Part shown: positions 11,788 through 24,509 of the stretch, in pieces
Layout of the letters: each line of letters opens with the position of its first letter
Position numbering within the stretch: the first letter of the stretch is position 1
Assembly: GCA_035610835.1 (NCBI GenBank)
Contig: CM069447.1
Location: forward strand, 35,996,470 to 36,060,469
DNA from: Ophiura sarsii
Lineage: Eukaryota > Echinodermata > Ophiuroidea > Amphilepidida > Ophiuridae
Direction of reading: 5' to 3'
Length of the DNA stretch: 64,000 nucleotides
The notes under the pieces: model-generated
Databases searched by the model: none
What the model saw: the letters and a program-made list of their open reading frames with translations, nothing else
Told to the model about the DNA's origin: nothing
Translations under genes and position numbers: made by a program

Positions 11788-14771
11788 CTTTTATTTTATA
11801 TCTTTCAACTGAGAGTTGGCTTGACGACTCTATCACCAACCGTGAGATTGAAATTCCTGGTTTTTCAGTTATTCATAATGATCGGAACAGAGGAGGAGGG
11901 GGAGTTTGTATTTATGTGGATTCAACTTTTGCCTATAACCAAAGATTAGATTTACACGATGCTAATTTTGAAGCCATCTGGGTGGAAATCCTGTTACCAA
12001 GAACTAAACCAATTATTATAGGTGTGTGTTACCGCTCTCAAACTCAATCTGAGCCTGAATTTACTCTGAAGCTGGAACATGTAATCACTAAACTACCCAA
12101 TGACTCTGGTAGTATTATTCTAGGCGATATGAACATGTGCAGTCTCCGCTCTGATAATGATTATAAAAAATACAAAAACATGCTATCTATGTCTGGGTTT
12201 AAACAGTTAATACATACCCCAACTAGGGTTACTGATACTTCAAAGTCAGCAATCGATCATGTTATATGTAATAATATGCATAAGATCCATGGGGTCATTC
12301 GGTATGGTGTAAGTGATCATTACATTGTGTACTGCACACGGAGTCATGTCAGAAAAAAGTATAACTCCCACAAATGTATTCAAATCCGTTCTCTTAAAAA
12401 ATATACCAGGGACAATTTTTTAGAAAGGCGAAAGGTCGTTGACTGGTCATCAGTTTACAGTTCTAATGTTGATGAAGCATTGTCATCCTTCAGGGATTTG
12501 TTTACTACTATCCTAGATTCAATGGCTCCCTTGAAGACAGTTCGCATTAAAAACAACTCTGATCCTTGGATCTCTGCTGAGATTCTAGAAAGCATTCGTG
12601 AACGGGATAGCTGGTTAAGTAAATCCAGGAAGGATGTGCACGCGCCTGATCATTATGAAAATTACCGTAAGTTGCGAAATAAGGTTCGTAAGGACATTAA
12701 AAATGCCAAACGTCAATACATGTTTGATAAAATTGATGAAAATAAGAACAATCCAAAACAGTTATGGAAACACCTGAAAGATCTTGGTTACCAATCAAAA
12801 TCCAAAGAATCAACAAATATTGTTTTGGATGTTAATGGTGAAAGGTGTCATGATACAAAAACTGTTGCCAACCATTTTAATCAGTTTTTTTACTCACATT
12901 GCCTCCAAACTCGTTGGTAAACTCCCTGAACAAAATTGTATGATTTATGATGTTGACTCGGATAAATTTAAAAATCAATACAAAAATATTGCCTCTAACT
13001 CTTTCAAATTCCAGCAAATCAGTGAAGAGTTTGTTTTAAAGGAATTCCAAAGTCTCGACATCAATAAGAGTACCGGTCTTGATGGCATTCCAGCACGGTT
13101 TATTAGAGATGCAGCTGATGTTATTAACGTTCCCATTGCATATATTGTCAATTTGTCTTTAAGATCTGGCATTTTTCCAAACGAAATGAAAAAGGCTAAG
13201 GTTAAACCTCTCTACAAAAAGAAAAGTAGACTTGAGGCCGGTAACTATAGACCAGTTAGTGTTCTATCTACTGTTTCAAAGATCTTAGAAAGAGCTGTGT
13301 TCCTGCAATTAAATGACTATCTGGTTAACAATAGACTGCTTTACCAATTTCAATCTGGATTTAGAGGATCATATTCCACAGACACATGCCCGCTTCACCG
13401 GCATGATCTTATTGGACATCCAAAAGGCGTTTGACAGCGTTGATCACCAAATTTTATGTAACAAATTATCCGCTATGGGTGTCCAATCAACCGCCTGGTT
13501 TCATTCTTATCTTTCTAACAGAGAGCAAATTGTTAATCTGAATGGTGTGGAATCTGATCCTTTAACCATTACCTGTGGGGTACCTCAGGGCAGTATTCTA
13601 GGACCCCTTTTATTTCTATGTTATGTTAATGACATGCCAAACTCTGTAAATTGTTTACTTTTACAATATGCTGATGATAGTGCCTTAATGTGTTCCGACA
13701 AAGATCCAGACAAAATCAGACAAGCTCTTTGCACCAATCTGGAAAGCTGTAATAAGTGGCTTATTGAAAACAAATTGTCTTTGCATACGGGCAAGACTGA
13801 GCTGATCCTTTTTGGTTCGAAGCGTAAAGTCAACAAACATAAAGATTTTTCAGTTGTACTGAGTGATGGTCATGTCATTGAATCAAAGCAGTCTGTTGTT
13901 TACCTTGGCCTTGAGCTAAATCAATACCTGGATGGGGAGCAAATTGTTCTTAACATTATAAAGAAAGTTAATTCTCGGCTCAAATTTCTTTACAGGCAGG
14001 CAACATTTTTTAACCAGAAAGTTAAAAAAATGATCTGTTCAGCTCTGGTGTTATGTCTTTTTGATTATTCAATCTCATCCTGGTATGAAGGAACTTCAAA
14101 GTATCACAAACAACGATTACGATGTGCTCATAACAAGGTTATTAGATTCATCCTCAACAAAGATTATATGTATCATATAAATCTTGCTGATTTCCAATCA
14201 CTTGGTTTGTTGAATATCAATACCATAGCTGAACAACTCCGTTTGAACCATGTTCATAACATCTTTTGTGACACATGTCCAAACTACATGAAAGACAATT
14301 TTATAAAACTTTCAAGTTTACATCATTATAACACAAGGGGAAGTGATTTTAATTTTCAAGTGCCTAAGATCAAGACCCCAACTTCTTGTTCTTTTTATTA
14401 TAATGCAATCACAGATTGGAATAGGCTGCCTGACAATGTTAAATCTATTTCACTGAAATCCATTTTTAAAAAAGATGCAAAAACTCACCTTTTGAATCAC
14501 ATGAATGTCTAGTTTTACATTTCCCGTTTTAGAGTGTGGTGTTTTTATAATATATATGTAGGGTCATACCTTTTCTTAATTGTAATATAAGGACCCCTTT
14601 GGAAATAAGTTTCTTTTAGCTTAAAGGGTTTATCCTTGGCATGTTATCATTTAAATGTTTGATGTATAAATGAATGTATATTTGTAGTTCTAATAGAGTT
14701 TTTATATTTGTATTCCGTGCAATCCTATTTTTGTATAATGTGATAATATGCTGAATAAAATAAAATAAAAT
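11788..14771 (+). pseudogene. 5'-truncated LINE (endonuclease plus reverse transcriptase), CR1/jockey-type
   Basis: The frame entering at about 11800 (TESWLDDSITN, then RGGGGVCIYV) is the APE-type endonuclease, with ILGDMNM and SAIDHVI further on. The RT follows in two other frames: VKPLYKKKSRLEAGNYRPVS (13200s), FDSVDHQIL, GVPQGSILGPLLF and the catalytic YADD at 13667-13678. Shifts near 12900 and 13400 break the frame. The C-terminal part ends at 14513. A 3' untranslated region follows and ends in a (TAAAA)n-like tail at about 14753-14771. The N-terminal part of the endonuclease and any ORF1 are missing; the 5' break coincides with the right end of the foldback at 11787. The clade is inferred from motif style, not computed. 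Confidence 0.85.
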
Positions 14772-15170
14772 CACACTTTTGAGTTAGTAGCTTGGAAGAA
14801 AAGGGATATATTTGTCACATAATTTGCCTTTAGAAAAGTGCAAAGGTAGCCCAAAATACAACTGAATGTTGCCATGGCAACCAATATTTGTTGAATTTTC
14901 AAAATGCATTTCAATATGAGACCATAAAACCTTCCACCATATAAAGAAAATATAAGGAACATCTATGTTTTGATCGTGCACATGATGAGCAGGTGATATT
15001 TCGGTATTTATCTGTCTTAAATGAATACTTGAAACTGCACTTAAATCATTTCTATCGAAGATTCATATACCAAATCAAGATTATCAACTTAAGGGTAAAG
15101 ATGGAAAAATCAAGATACAAATTGTGAAAGAAATCAAATATACCAATGTTTTATTTATGATTGTATATAG

Positions 15171-15336
15171 GTCCTGTTGGTATAGTATTGGATGTCGTCA
15201 ATCGCGACATATATTATACTTCCTTTGTGTCAAGAGGTGTGGTCTACTTAGACATGGGATTCATCGGGCCACCTGCACCAGTAGGAGAGAGCGTTGGCGG
15301 TTCTCCTACTCATATTGCCCTCGATCCGTCAACCGA
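15171..15336 (+). CDS. Internal exon of a YWTD (LDL-receptor class B) propeller gene
   Basis: An acceptor TTGTATATAG precedes 15171 and a donor GTAAGT starts at 15337. The 54 intervening codons are open. They read PVGIVLDVVNRDIYYTS, then RGVVYLDM, then SPTHIALDPST, two successive half-blades of the P-x-G-I-x-x-D / YWTD pattern known from LDL-receptor class B propellers. Exon phases are 1 at the start and 2 at the end. The phase-2 end is compatible with the exon at 39818, and the phase-1 start resembles the exon at 30127. Propellers of this family sit in extracellular parts of receptors and matrix proteins; the particular gene cannot be named. Splice sites are predicted by eye. Confidence 0.5.
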
Positions 15337-15543
15337 GTAAGTAAACACAGCAAAAATGGAGACTATATTATAACCATGAAGTTGATTATTATAATGTATC
15401 AATATAGACATGTTGTAGGGTACAAGTTGATACCCCATTTTACAAAACAAAAACTTGCTGTCAGAGAAGTTGAGGGGAGACGACACAGAGGGAAAACTTG
15501 GTATTAATGCTGGACACCGCATCACGCATTTATTTAGCATATA

Positions 15544-16674
15544 CAGGGTGTCCCTAAAAAAGGGTGCACGTGTTTACCCAACTTGTTGACCATGAAGTTC
15601 TAAAATGTGTTGTAAGATGTTTATGCATAATGGAAAGACTAGACACCTGGCTTTCAGATGCTGCTTATTTCATCTGATTTGGATTTGTCAATCCTTAGAT
15701 ATGGCCAATTAACTAGAGCTACCCTAAATCGATGTTGTGCCACTTTACAGTTTCAAAGGTTTACTCATAAGATACAACTTCCACTTGTACGATTGCCCTT
15801 CACCTGTGTTATGCAAAATAACATTTTTGTATTGAGATTGAATATGTTTAAAGAATAGAATGAGTGCCTGTGTATCCAAGCAGAACTGAATATAAAGATG
15901 TTTGTTACATGATTCGAAACAGTCCTTTTGAAGAGGTTTCACAAAATATTCATTGTGCCTACATTTTCAAAACAAGACAAACGTCCATATGGCGGGGTGC
16001 GGCCTTAATTTACATTAGAAGAGAGGGTGCTCATGGTTTTAAAATATCATGAAACGCGAAGTCCAGCTGAAATCATCAAAGAGTTTGCCATTCATTTCCC
16101 AAACACTCGCGTACCATCTAGGAATACACCTGCATAGGAGTATCGGAAATACTTGGTGGATGGTACAACTGAGCAACAATATGAATAAAGAACATTCTGG
16201 AAGACTAAGAATTGGCAGGACAAAGTAACACATCGATGGCCTGCGGCGTACACCTCAGAGGGATCCCACAATAACTGCTCGTAGAAATCCCTTACTACAT
16301 ATTCCAAGGACAACATTTTTAGTTAATTGATTCATTTTTGTTACTCATTCTCTTTTAAACAATTCTGGCCAAATGCCCACCCCACGTTTCAAGACGATTG
16401 ATGCCTACTGATATACCAAATGTTACCATCGTTTTGATGCTCATAATCATTCTTTCTGTAAACATGATAATAAAAGTGGCGCAACGTCGATTTTGGGTAG
16501 CTTTGATAAACTTGGTATATCTCAGGATTGACAAAACCAAATCAGATGAACTAAACGGCATCTGAAAGCTAAGTGTTTCTTTTTTCCGTGTGCATAAATA
16601 TATTACATCAAATTATAGATCTTCATGGTAAACAAGTTGCGCAAATATGTGCACCCATTTTTAGGGACACCCTG
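15544..16674. mobile_element. Mariner-type element with CAGGGTGTCCCTAAA ends and transposase remnant
   Basis: The terminal inverted repeats CAGGGTGTCCCTAAA lie at 15544 and 16660-16674, with TA target duplications at 15542-15543 and 16675-16676. Subterminal inverted repeats of about 300 bp pair 15544-15860 with 16360-16674 imperfectly. Between them, on the plus strand near 16045-16200, a broken frame reads RSPAEIIKEFAIHFPNTRVP, resembling the helix-turn-helix N-terminus of mariner-like transposases. Stops follow at once. The catalytic domain is absent, so it is non-autonomous. Confidence 0.75.
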
Positions 16675-17158
16675 TACATTGATTCACGCACTGAAACAAT
16701 TTCAGATGTAGAAAGAGCAATATTTTTGTTAGTTGTGCTAATAGCATCTTAATAATTATAAAGAGAGGTATGACGTTGAGGCATGTATATAGCGACAACG
16801 AATTTTCAACTTTATTTTGTATAAATATATGCTAACGACGCATATTCAATTATTAAATTGTGAGCTCTTAATATCCAATTAATATTATGTTTTTAACGAG
16901 TCAATGGAGCTTAATTTATTACCATAGTTTTTCAGCCAGTGAGACCTCAAACAATTTGAATTAACGTAGCCAAAGCCTATATTATGTTATTACATTTTGA
17001 AACTGCCAACGAAGCTTTACTTAGTAACATGACTAGCCGATGTGATTAACTTTCTCATTAAATTTCGTGATATATTATACATTTCATGTTGTAAATCTAA
17101 TTATAATTGACTTACAGTTTAAATTTGAATACCATTTTGTGTTGGCTTCAAACTACCG

Positions 17159-17290
17159 CTCGCAACACATTCTTCTTCAACGCAACTACAGGTTCGCTAA
17201 CTTTGCTGCAGCGCATTCTTCAACGCAACTACAGGCTTGCCGACCTCGCCGCAACACATTCTTCTTATACGCAACTACAGGTTTGCCAAC
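17159..17290 (+). repeat. Three-unit tandem repeat (~55 bp)
   Basis: Three units share CGCAACTACAGG followed by TTGCCGACCT-like and CGCAACACATTCTTC blocks. The unit length varies from about 50 to 60 bp. Confidence 0.7.
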
Positions 17291-17489
17291 CTAGAACGGC
17301 GCAGTCCAATGGCGTATCCAGGGCTGTTTTGATGGGGTGGCCAAATATTGTATCATTGTTAGCGGAGCGAGCGAAGCGAGTGGAGCGACCAGCGGGATGG
17401 GTCCAGGGGCTCCACTTAGGCCCTTCGCCCCTGGAAGCTCACGGGTTTTCGGCATTTTGAAGGCAACTATTCAGCATTTTGAAGCAAAA

Positions 17490-18640
17490 ATAATTAGAGT
17501 GGTTCGAGAGCCATTAAAATGTTGAAACCTGCAGACAAAATGCGCGCAAACATTTTCAGTTTTTGATCTAAAATGGTCATGGAAAACTTTCTTGAAGCCG
17601 TCATGTTAAGCTTGGATAATGAAACTAATACGCGCGAAGCGCGCAACATTTGGCTTTTTTAACACTTAAATGGTCGAGTGTGACGTTTTAAACGTCCCCC
17701 ACATAATATTTGGTGTGGTTCGAGACCCATTATAATGTTGAAACCTGTAGAAAGAATAAGCGCAAAGATTTTCAGTTTTTAAACTAAAATGGTCAAGGAA
17801 CACTTTCCTGAAGCTTTCTTGTTCAGCTTGAATAATGTTACATTGAAACGAATACGCGCGAAGCGCGCAAAAATGGGCATTTTTAACACTTAAAAAGTGA
17901 AGTATGAAGTGTTATAATGTTGAAACATGAAGAAAGAATGCGCGCGAAGTGCGCAAAGATTTTCAGTTTTTAAACTAAAATGGTCATAGAAAACTTCCTA
18001 AAGCCATCTTGTTCGGCTTGAATAATGAAACAGTGAAACTAATACGCGCGAAGCACCCACAATTTGTAATTTTGACACTAAAATGGTATAGTATGACGAT
18101 TTAAACGTCCTCCACATAATATTTAGAATATTTGGTGTGGTTCAAGAGCCTTTAAAATGTTGAAACCTGAAAAAAAATGCGCGAAAAGCGCGCAACAATT
18201 TTAAGTTTTTGAACTAAAATGGTCTTGGAAAACTTTCCTGAAGCCGTCATGTTAAGTTTGAATATAAAAAAACATTGAAACTAATTACGCGCGAAGCGCA
18301 CACAATTTGGCATTTCTAACACTTAAATTGTCCAGTTTAACGTTTTTAACGTCCCCCCACATAATATTTGGCGTGGTTCGAGACCCATTCTAATGTTGAA
18401 ACCTGTAGAAAGATTGCGCGCAAAGATTTTCAGTTTTTAAACTAAAATGGTCAAGGAACACTTTCCTGAAGCTTTCTTGTTCAGCTTGAATAATGAAACA
18501 TTAAAACGAATACGCGCGAAGCGCGCAAACAATGGCATTTTTAACACTTAAAAGGTCAAGTATGAAGTGTTTGACGTCCCCACACAATATTTACGGTAGT
18601 TCAAAACCCATTATAATGTTGAAACCTGTAGAAAGAATGA
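17490..18640 (+). repeat. ~215-235-bp satellite-like tandem array, about six units
   Basis: Units begin with GTGGTTCGAGACCCATT-like sequence near 17499, 17713, 17905 (internally deleted), 18137, 18371 and 18596. Each carries TGTTGAAACCTGTAGAAAGA, CAGTTTTTAAACTAAAATGG and a palindromic ACGCGCGAAGCGCGC block. Some units end in AACGTCCCCCACATAATATTT. Units are about 80-90 per cent alike by eye. The left flank (17337-17450) is rich in GCGAGCGAAGCGAGTGGAGCG. No coding content. Confidence 0.8.
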
Positions 18641-19355
18641 GCGCGAATCGAGCAAAAAAACAATCAGTATTTTAGTCCAAAACGGCCCGAAAAATGCTTT
18701 ACACAATGGGAAAGGGGGCGTTTTCGGAAAATAGGGTGGGGTGGAGGCGTTTTCACAAAAAAAGGTACATTAATAATAAAAAAAAGGTACATTGGTACAA
18801 AAAAGGTACATTGGTACAACAACAAAATGATACGGGCCTAGACCCGAACCATTGTACACAAACACTGTGCTTGGAACGTTGTACGTGTGGCAATTGATTT
18901 TATGAGACAAACAGGTCTAAACGTTTCCATATATAGTGCCTCATCTCCTAACCCTAGGTATATCAAACGACATCGAATGGGTAAGAAATTTATAGCAGTT
19001 GCCAGGCAACCCCCATTTCCTTTGACTAAACGGAGGAAAGCAAGCGATACGCCAGAGAAAACCGGCATAAAACTTTCCACGGTGCCAAATCAGGCGTCTG
19101 AGGGATTAACGCACACTTTTGAACGCATTAGGGTTGGAGGGTGGGTTTATTACAACCGGCCGAGTTTGCAGCAAAATGAGATATGTTAGCTGGCCCGGTA
19201 ACCAGGAACCAGCTATTAGAAAAGCACGGGGGAAACCGGAAGTTGATCGGAACTATACGGCGCGTGAAAAAAACCCCGGAAGCCGATCGGACCAAGCAAT
19301 TACGCGGACGCCAACAATTAAACACAGGGGTGCTCAACTCCCGGGTTAGGGTCAA
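18641..19355. other. Stretch with no recognised gene
   Basis: It contains a short AAAAAAGGTACATTGGTAC repeat (about 18759-18820). Several open frames are present on both strands, but none matches a family I recognise. Confidence 0.35.
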
Positions 19356-19471
19356 AAAAATTCGCACGGTCACAAAATTACACAATTTGTTGACTGTTGT
19401 GCTTTTTGCACAAAATTTCGCACGTTCACAAAATTACACAATTTGTTGACTGTTGTGCTTTTTGTACTGCG
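19356..19471 (+). repeat. 58-bp tandem duplication
   Basis: The block TTCGCACGGTCACAAAATTA ... TGTTGTGCTTTTTG is repeated twice in direct order with very few differences. Confidence 0.8.
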
Positions 19472-19476
19472 ACATT

Positions 19477-19700
19477 TTCTTTCTTTCCCTTTCTTCTTTT
19501 CTTTCTTTCCCCTTTTTTTCTCCTTTTCCTTTTTCTTTTCCTCCTTTTTCCTTTCTCTCTCTCTTTTCTTTCCCTTTCCCTCTTCTTTTCCTCTTTTCCC
19601 TTCCCCCCATTTTTCCTGGTGGGTAGGTTTGAATTTCCTGCCGAGCACCTTCAGGGGGGGGCACTGTGCCCCCCTGCCCCCCCCCCCCCCCCCCCCCCCC
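19477..19700 (+). repeat. Polypyrimidine tract followed by a 24-base C run
   Basis: From about 19477 to 19610 the plus strand is almost purely C and T (TTTCTTTCTTTCCC-type). After a short mixed segment comes C at 19677-19700. The apparent lysine/glutamate-rich minus-strand frames here are translations of low-complexity DNA, not proteins. Confidence 0.85.
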
Positions 19701-20386
19701 GGCTGTTACGCCACTGTCTGTGACTTTTGAAAAGTGACCAATTTTCTTTAAATGGTGCTAATCATGGTTTATCTTTGTTGTTAGGGGGCAAATTTGGTAT
19801 CAAATTATGCCTAAAAGATTCATCTAAATGCCTATCTAACCTGTTTGGTCAAAGAAAAATTGAATGTTACTCAAAATGACATAAACAAAGTGGTATACTT
19901 TCTTTTGTTGAACCCTTTACAACAATTGTACACTATTCTTATAGCTCAAACCCTCGAACAAATCCAAAGCCAAAGGAACCTATTTGGTCATATTAAATAT
20001 CGTGACTTACATTTGGCGAATATATAAGTTAAGCAATTATACGTCCAAGTGTAGGGGTATTTTGAAAATACGCATTTTAACGAAGGTTAAAATATTAAAA
20101 TAAAAATATAATGTTATCACCTATTTTAATTTTGCATATTTGTCTCCTAAGTCGATGTTCACGAACTATTCATTGTGAAATGCAAAACAAAAATGAATAT
20201 TTATAGTATCTCATTAAATCTTGAATTATTAAGACATGAAATGACATAGGCCTACATGTATTTATCAAACGAGCTTGTATCATTGTTGATTTTAATTATT
20301 TATTAGAACGTGAGTATTCGGAAAATATATTGTGTTCCACAGGTTTTGAACAATACTAGTATTAGTTATAGGTGAAGAGGAGGTAT

Positions 20387-20461
20387 GGTACGGGAAATTA
20401 TCGTGTGCGAAGTGACATTCGGCTTCACCCCAATATGACACTTACGATAATTTCCCGTACC
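20387..20461. repeat. 18-bp perfect hairpin
   Basis: GGTACGGGAAATTATCGT at 20387-20404 pairs exactly with its complement at 20444-20461 across a 39-base loop. It could be a structured RNA, a terminator-like site or a MITE core; no neighbouring gene decides this. Confidence 0.6.
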
Positions 20462-20903
20462 TTACCGACGCAGAACTAATTAACGAATGTAACACACTTG
20501 GTAAAGGCTTTGCGTCTGGGTACGCGGACGTTTCGCGGACGTTAAGACCAAATGGGTTCGAAAATTGAAAACAAATCTATTTGTGAGGGGGGGGGGGGGG
20601 CGCACATTCACCATCACACTTTCCCTGTCCACACCCTTTCATGGCTGGATTTACCATTAGGATTTTGGGGGCCCAAATTCAGAAAAAAATAAGATACAAA
20701 TAAAATACCAACACTAAACACTTGTCAAATTAAGAATCGCAGTAACATTTCTCGAGCTACGCGCATTTTGCTTCAAAATAATGTTAGAAGCTTGTTCAAA
20801 GCCAAACTGTGCCTCAATATGGCCAAATTAGCTCCCCTTAGCTTCCCCTACAGGCCAAGACTTTGCATCATACCTCAATTTACTTTCATTCACCTATTTC
20901 ACG

Positions 20904-22440
20904 TTACAGTCTCTTCACCTGTGATTTCTTCTCCTGCTCCAATTTCTTTTCAGAGTCCTGATTATGCTCCTCCTTCTCCCGCTCCTGCATGGCCAGCTTC
21001 TCCTCCTCTCTTTGCTGCTCCTCTTCCTGCCGCAACTTCAGCTCTTTCCTGCAACGAGCCTCCTCCTCTCTCTTTACGCGCCACTTCTCCTCGTTTATCT
21101 TTTCCTTCATTTTCCTACCTTTGATCATCCTCAACCAATCCTCCTTTCTCTTCAGCAACCACTGCTCTCACTTCGCCCCCCCCCCCTCCCATAAAGCCAC
21201 TCCTCATCTGTGCCTTTGGTCCTACGTTTACCACCTGTGACCACGTAACTCCTTTCCCCATACTACTACCATCCTTGCCAGCAATACAGCAGGACCAGTA
21301 ACCTCCACTTTCTGCTTCTGGACTTCATCCATTCGGTATCGGCGGAGTTTTGCACTCTTTGCTGTCCAGCCCCTCATCTGCTCTATTCGCTTGTACGCGT
21401 CACTACGTTCCGCATAACGCAGCATATTCCACAACGTACCAGATGCCCTGTCATAGAGCTCAAACTTCCCGAAGTACCGGATCAGCAACAGCATCTACAA
21501 ATTGAGTCCGTGCCTCCATATCCCTACTTTCTTTCCCATGTCATCACCTAATAATCAGTAGCCTAATATCCTGGACTAGGTCATACTAACTCTCCCCTAA
21601 CTCGTTTTTCTTGCTGTTAACTCCAGGAAACACTCATCAGGTTCCTCCCGTGGCCCAACAATCGCGTCATCACACGCACGTCCACTAAACTCGCGGTAGT
21701 CAATCTCCCGTGGATCCACCTCAACCGCCAGTACTAGGGCAGCCTCCTCATCCGTCCACTGGTTGTACAACCGACACGCTTCAAAGTGTTCATGAAACGC
21801 ACCCCAGACAACATTTCCGTCAAATTTGGGCAGCTCTATTTTGCCTCGACACTGAACGTCGCGGCCGTTCCACCAAAGCCGGCTTCTGTCCGGTAACTAC
21901 TTTTCCACAACCCTTCATTACTTTGGGATTTCTGACCACGTTAACCTCATTTCTTTCCACTACCTCATTCCACTAAGTAACTCCATGGTTTTCTTTTACC
22001 GCGTCGAAGCCAAAGCCAGTCTCGCACTCACTGTGTCACACAACCTCTCGTACTTCTGTGTCTGCTCACTCTCTACTCCTCCTACTAGTCGACACCTATC
22101 GTCGAGATCTGACTGTTTCCTCTCACATTTCTTCGACATAACTTCTTCATACACCTCCTCATTTCTCTACTCTCCTTTTGCCACCACTTTCTCCCGATCA
22201 CACAACTCTTTTAAGTTACTCGGCTGCTTCTTATTCTCTAATCTTCTCACCACCTGTGCTCCATTTTCCCGACCAACCATCAGCCGTGTCCGTTGCCCCA
22301 AAATCGAGCTCGCGTTCCTTTACCATCTCTGACCCACTCTTCACAACACTCCTATCCGTCGGCTTCCAACCGACTCCGAAGCATCTTCACCGCTTCCTCT
22401 TCAGCCACGAGGGGTCAGATGGCGAATAATACCAGGACCA
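20904..22440 (-). pseudogene. Gag-like relic of an LTR retrotransposon with coiled-coil segments
   Basis: On the minus strand around 21690-21870 an open segment reads KIELPKFDGNVVWGAFHEHF then EACRLYNQWTDEEAALVLAV, matching the N-terminal pattern of Ty3/Gypsy gag (P-x-F-D-G ... W ... F ... W). Upstream (about 22000-22330) are charged, helix-forming frames with stops. Downstream lie an unrecognised stretch (21228-21494) and a Glu/Lys/Arg-rich coiled-coil frame (20904-21158). No zinc knuckle, protease or RT follows. Base composition is more GC-rich than the surroundings. The gag call is an inference from one motif; the coiled coil might belong to something else. Confidence 0.45.
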
Positions 22441-22568
22441 CAGGGTAGACCGGACGCAAATCCGGCACTGATAGAGTTCCACGGATGCCAATCTATTGCA
22501 TGAAGTAAAATCCGACCAGGCGACAAGCAATTTCAATTCTTTTGAGCGGATCTGAACGTAGCGGGATG

Positions 22569-22727
22569 CAGCCGTCTCTACTTCCCACCATCGCCACTCC
22601 TGCTACCGATGCTGCGGCCGTCTCTGCCACCCACCATCGCCACTCCTCCTATACCGATGCTCTTATCCCGCGGCCACCACCATCGCTACTCCTGCTACCG
22701 GTGCTCTGATCCCGGCTACCACCATTA
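22569..22727 (+). repeat. ~50-bp tandem repeat, three units
   Basis: CCACCATCGCCACTCCTGCTACCGATGCT-like units recur three times with small changes, separated by GCGGCCGTCTCTGCC or similar. Confidence 0.7.
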
Positions 22728-23330
22728 GTTCAAAATACCAACATATCACTTGTCAACAACAAAAATGAGGATCCCATATCTGAGCGAGTGAAATGTGTGC
22801 GTGCCGGTCTATTTTATGTATGGCTAAGGGTTAATTTCGAAACCTGTCAATGAGTTATTGATGGCCACGTGGGTCCGTTTTTGGGGGGTTTTTTAATATA
22901 AAGAGCAAATGTGAACTATAGCCCTACAGACATTAACAAGGTTAATGAACTGAGTGATTAGAAATCAAAGTAGTAACTCTCGACAAAGAGCTCTGAAAGG
23001 CCAAATCACTTGGTTCACTGCAACTCAGAAAATATACATAATACAAGAAACACAAATGAGCAGGGGTTAAAAATGCCAATGAAAGTGACATAGAAATAAG
23101 ATAAAAGACATCAAAATATAAATAAAAGAAAAAATAATAATATCTGGAGGTCTGATAGGCATCAAAAGAACCTAGACAACAAACTTAGGAACTAAATCTA
23201 CCAGGAGCTGCCTGTTGTCACCTGTTGGGGCGTGGCCGTTTCACCAACCCAGCTGGCTACATGCTTTACAGGACCAACCACCATCTCCCCCAACCAAGCA
23301 TTAACCTACACTTAACCCATGACCACCATG
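22728..23330. other. Stretch with no recognised gene (possible LINE 3' untranslated region)
   Basis: No gene was seen. Because it lies just 3' (minus sense) of the LINE RT, part of it, including the A-rich patch at 23080-23150, may be that element's 3' end. Confidence 0.35.
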
Positions 23331-24509
23331 CTAATGTAACAGTCAGGTGTTGAAAGGACTTGAATGAAGGGTGTCATGAAAGAGTATGAAGGCTTTGACA
23401 AGTTAAGACTTGGAGAGAAGATGTCTGTGTGAATGAGCTTCTGTCTAAGCAGCGAGTTCTAGCTGTCGGCAGAGAAAGAGCATGGACTGGCATTGATACG
23501 CTCGAAAGGGTAGTACGGCGTTGGACACATGGTGTGGGAAGTAACACTGCTAGATCTTGTGTGCAGTTGGTAGTATGCATCTTGTACAAGACGTAGCTGC
23601 TGCTACCTGTCGCCTGTGAAGCAGGCTGTCGATTTTGAGTTGTGACCGAGCAGTAGCTTCATTAACTCCAATTATTCTAAGTGCCTTCTTTTGGATGTTG
23701 TCAAGCTGGCTTAGGATGGTGGGTGAAGTATTCGCCCAGCTTAGTGAAGCATACTCCATAATGCTGCGGACTTGCGAATTGTAGAAAGTACAGATCAGCC
23801 TTTAGCCTCCAGTTTATTTGCAACTTTGCGTAGAACGCCAAGCTTCTGACCAGCTTTAGTTGCAATGCCTAAGATATGTGCTTTGAACAGGTCAGCTTGC
23901 TGTCAATGGTGATTCTCAGGATATCCAGTTCTTCTGTAGATGGTAGTTTGCACTCTACAAAGTAGATATCAAGTCCAGATGGGGATCTTTTCCTGGAGAT
24001 ACCATGGTCTTGCTTTTGGTAGGCTCAAAGGTCACTTTCCATTCATCAGCCCATGCTTTCATGTTGCTTAGATCTCTGTTGAGACTAGCAGCTACTGTGT
24101 TGGTATCGGTTGATGACTTAATGGGTGCAAAAAGTGTTGAGTCGTCGGCATATAGAAATAGCTCGTTGTTACAAACATCTATATACAAGGTCATCAACAA
24201 AAACAGAGAACAGTAGTGGGCCAAGGATAGATCTTTGTGGAACAGAAGCATTTATTGGAGCAGTGTTGGATGCCTGACCTGACATGACGACGTTGATGGA
24301 TCTATCAGATAAATAGTTGTCTATTCACAAAAGCAGGCTTCCAGTAACACCTTTAGCCAATAGTTTAGAGCAGAGTCCATTATGCCATACCTTGTCGAAA
24401 GCTCCTTTTATGTCAAGGGCGATGACACAAACTTCATATCGCTTTGGTCTAGGAAGTGGTTCAACTTCTGTGACAGGATGTTGAGTAGATCAGTTGTACT
24501 GTGGCCTGC

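Noticed and set aside
17490..18640. CRISPR array or rRNA spacer
   Set aside because: Units of 215-235 bp with no unique spacers; a satellite-type tandem array fits better.
19370..19664. Lys/Glu/Arg-rich ORFs on the minus strand
   Set aside because: Translation of a polypyrimidine tract; low-complexity sequence only.
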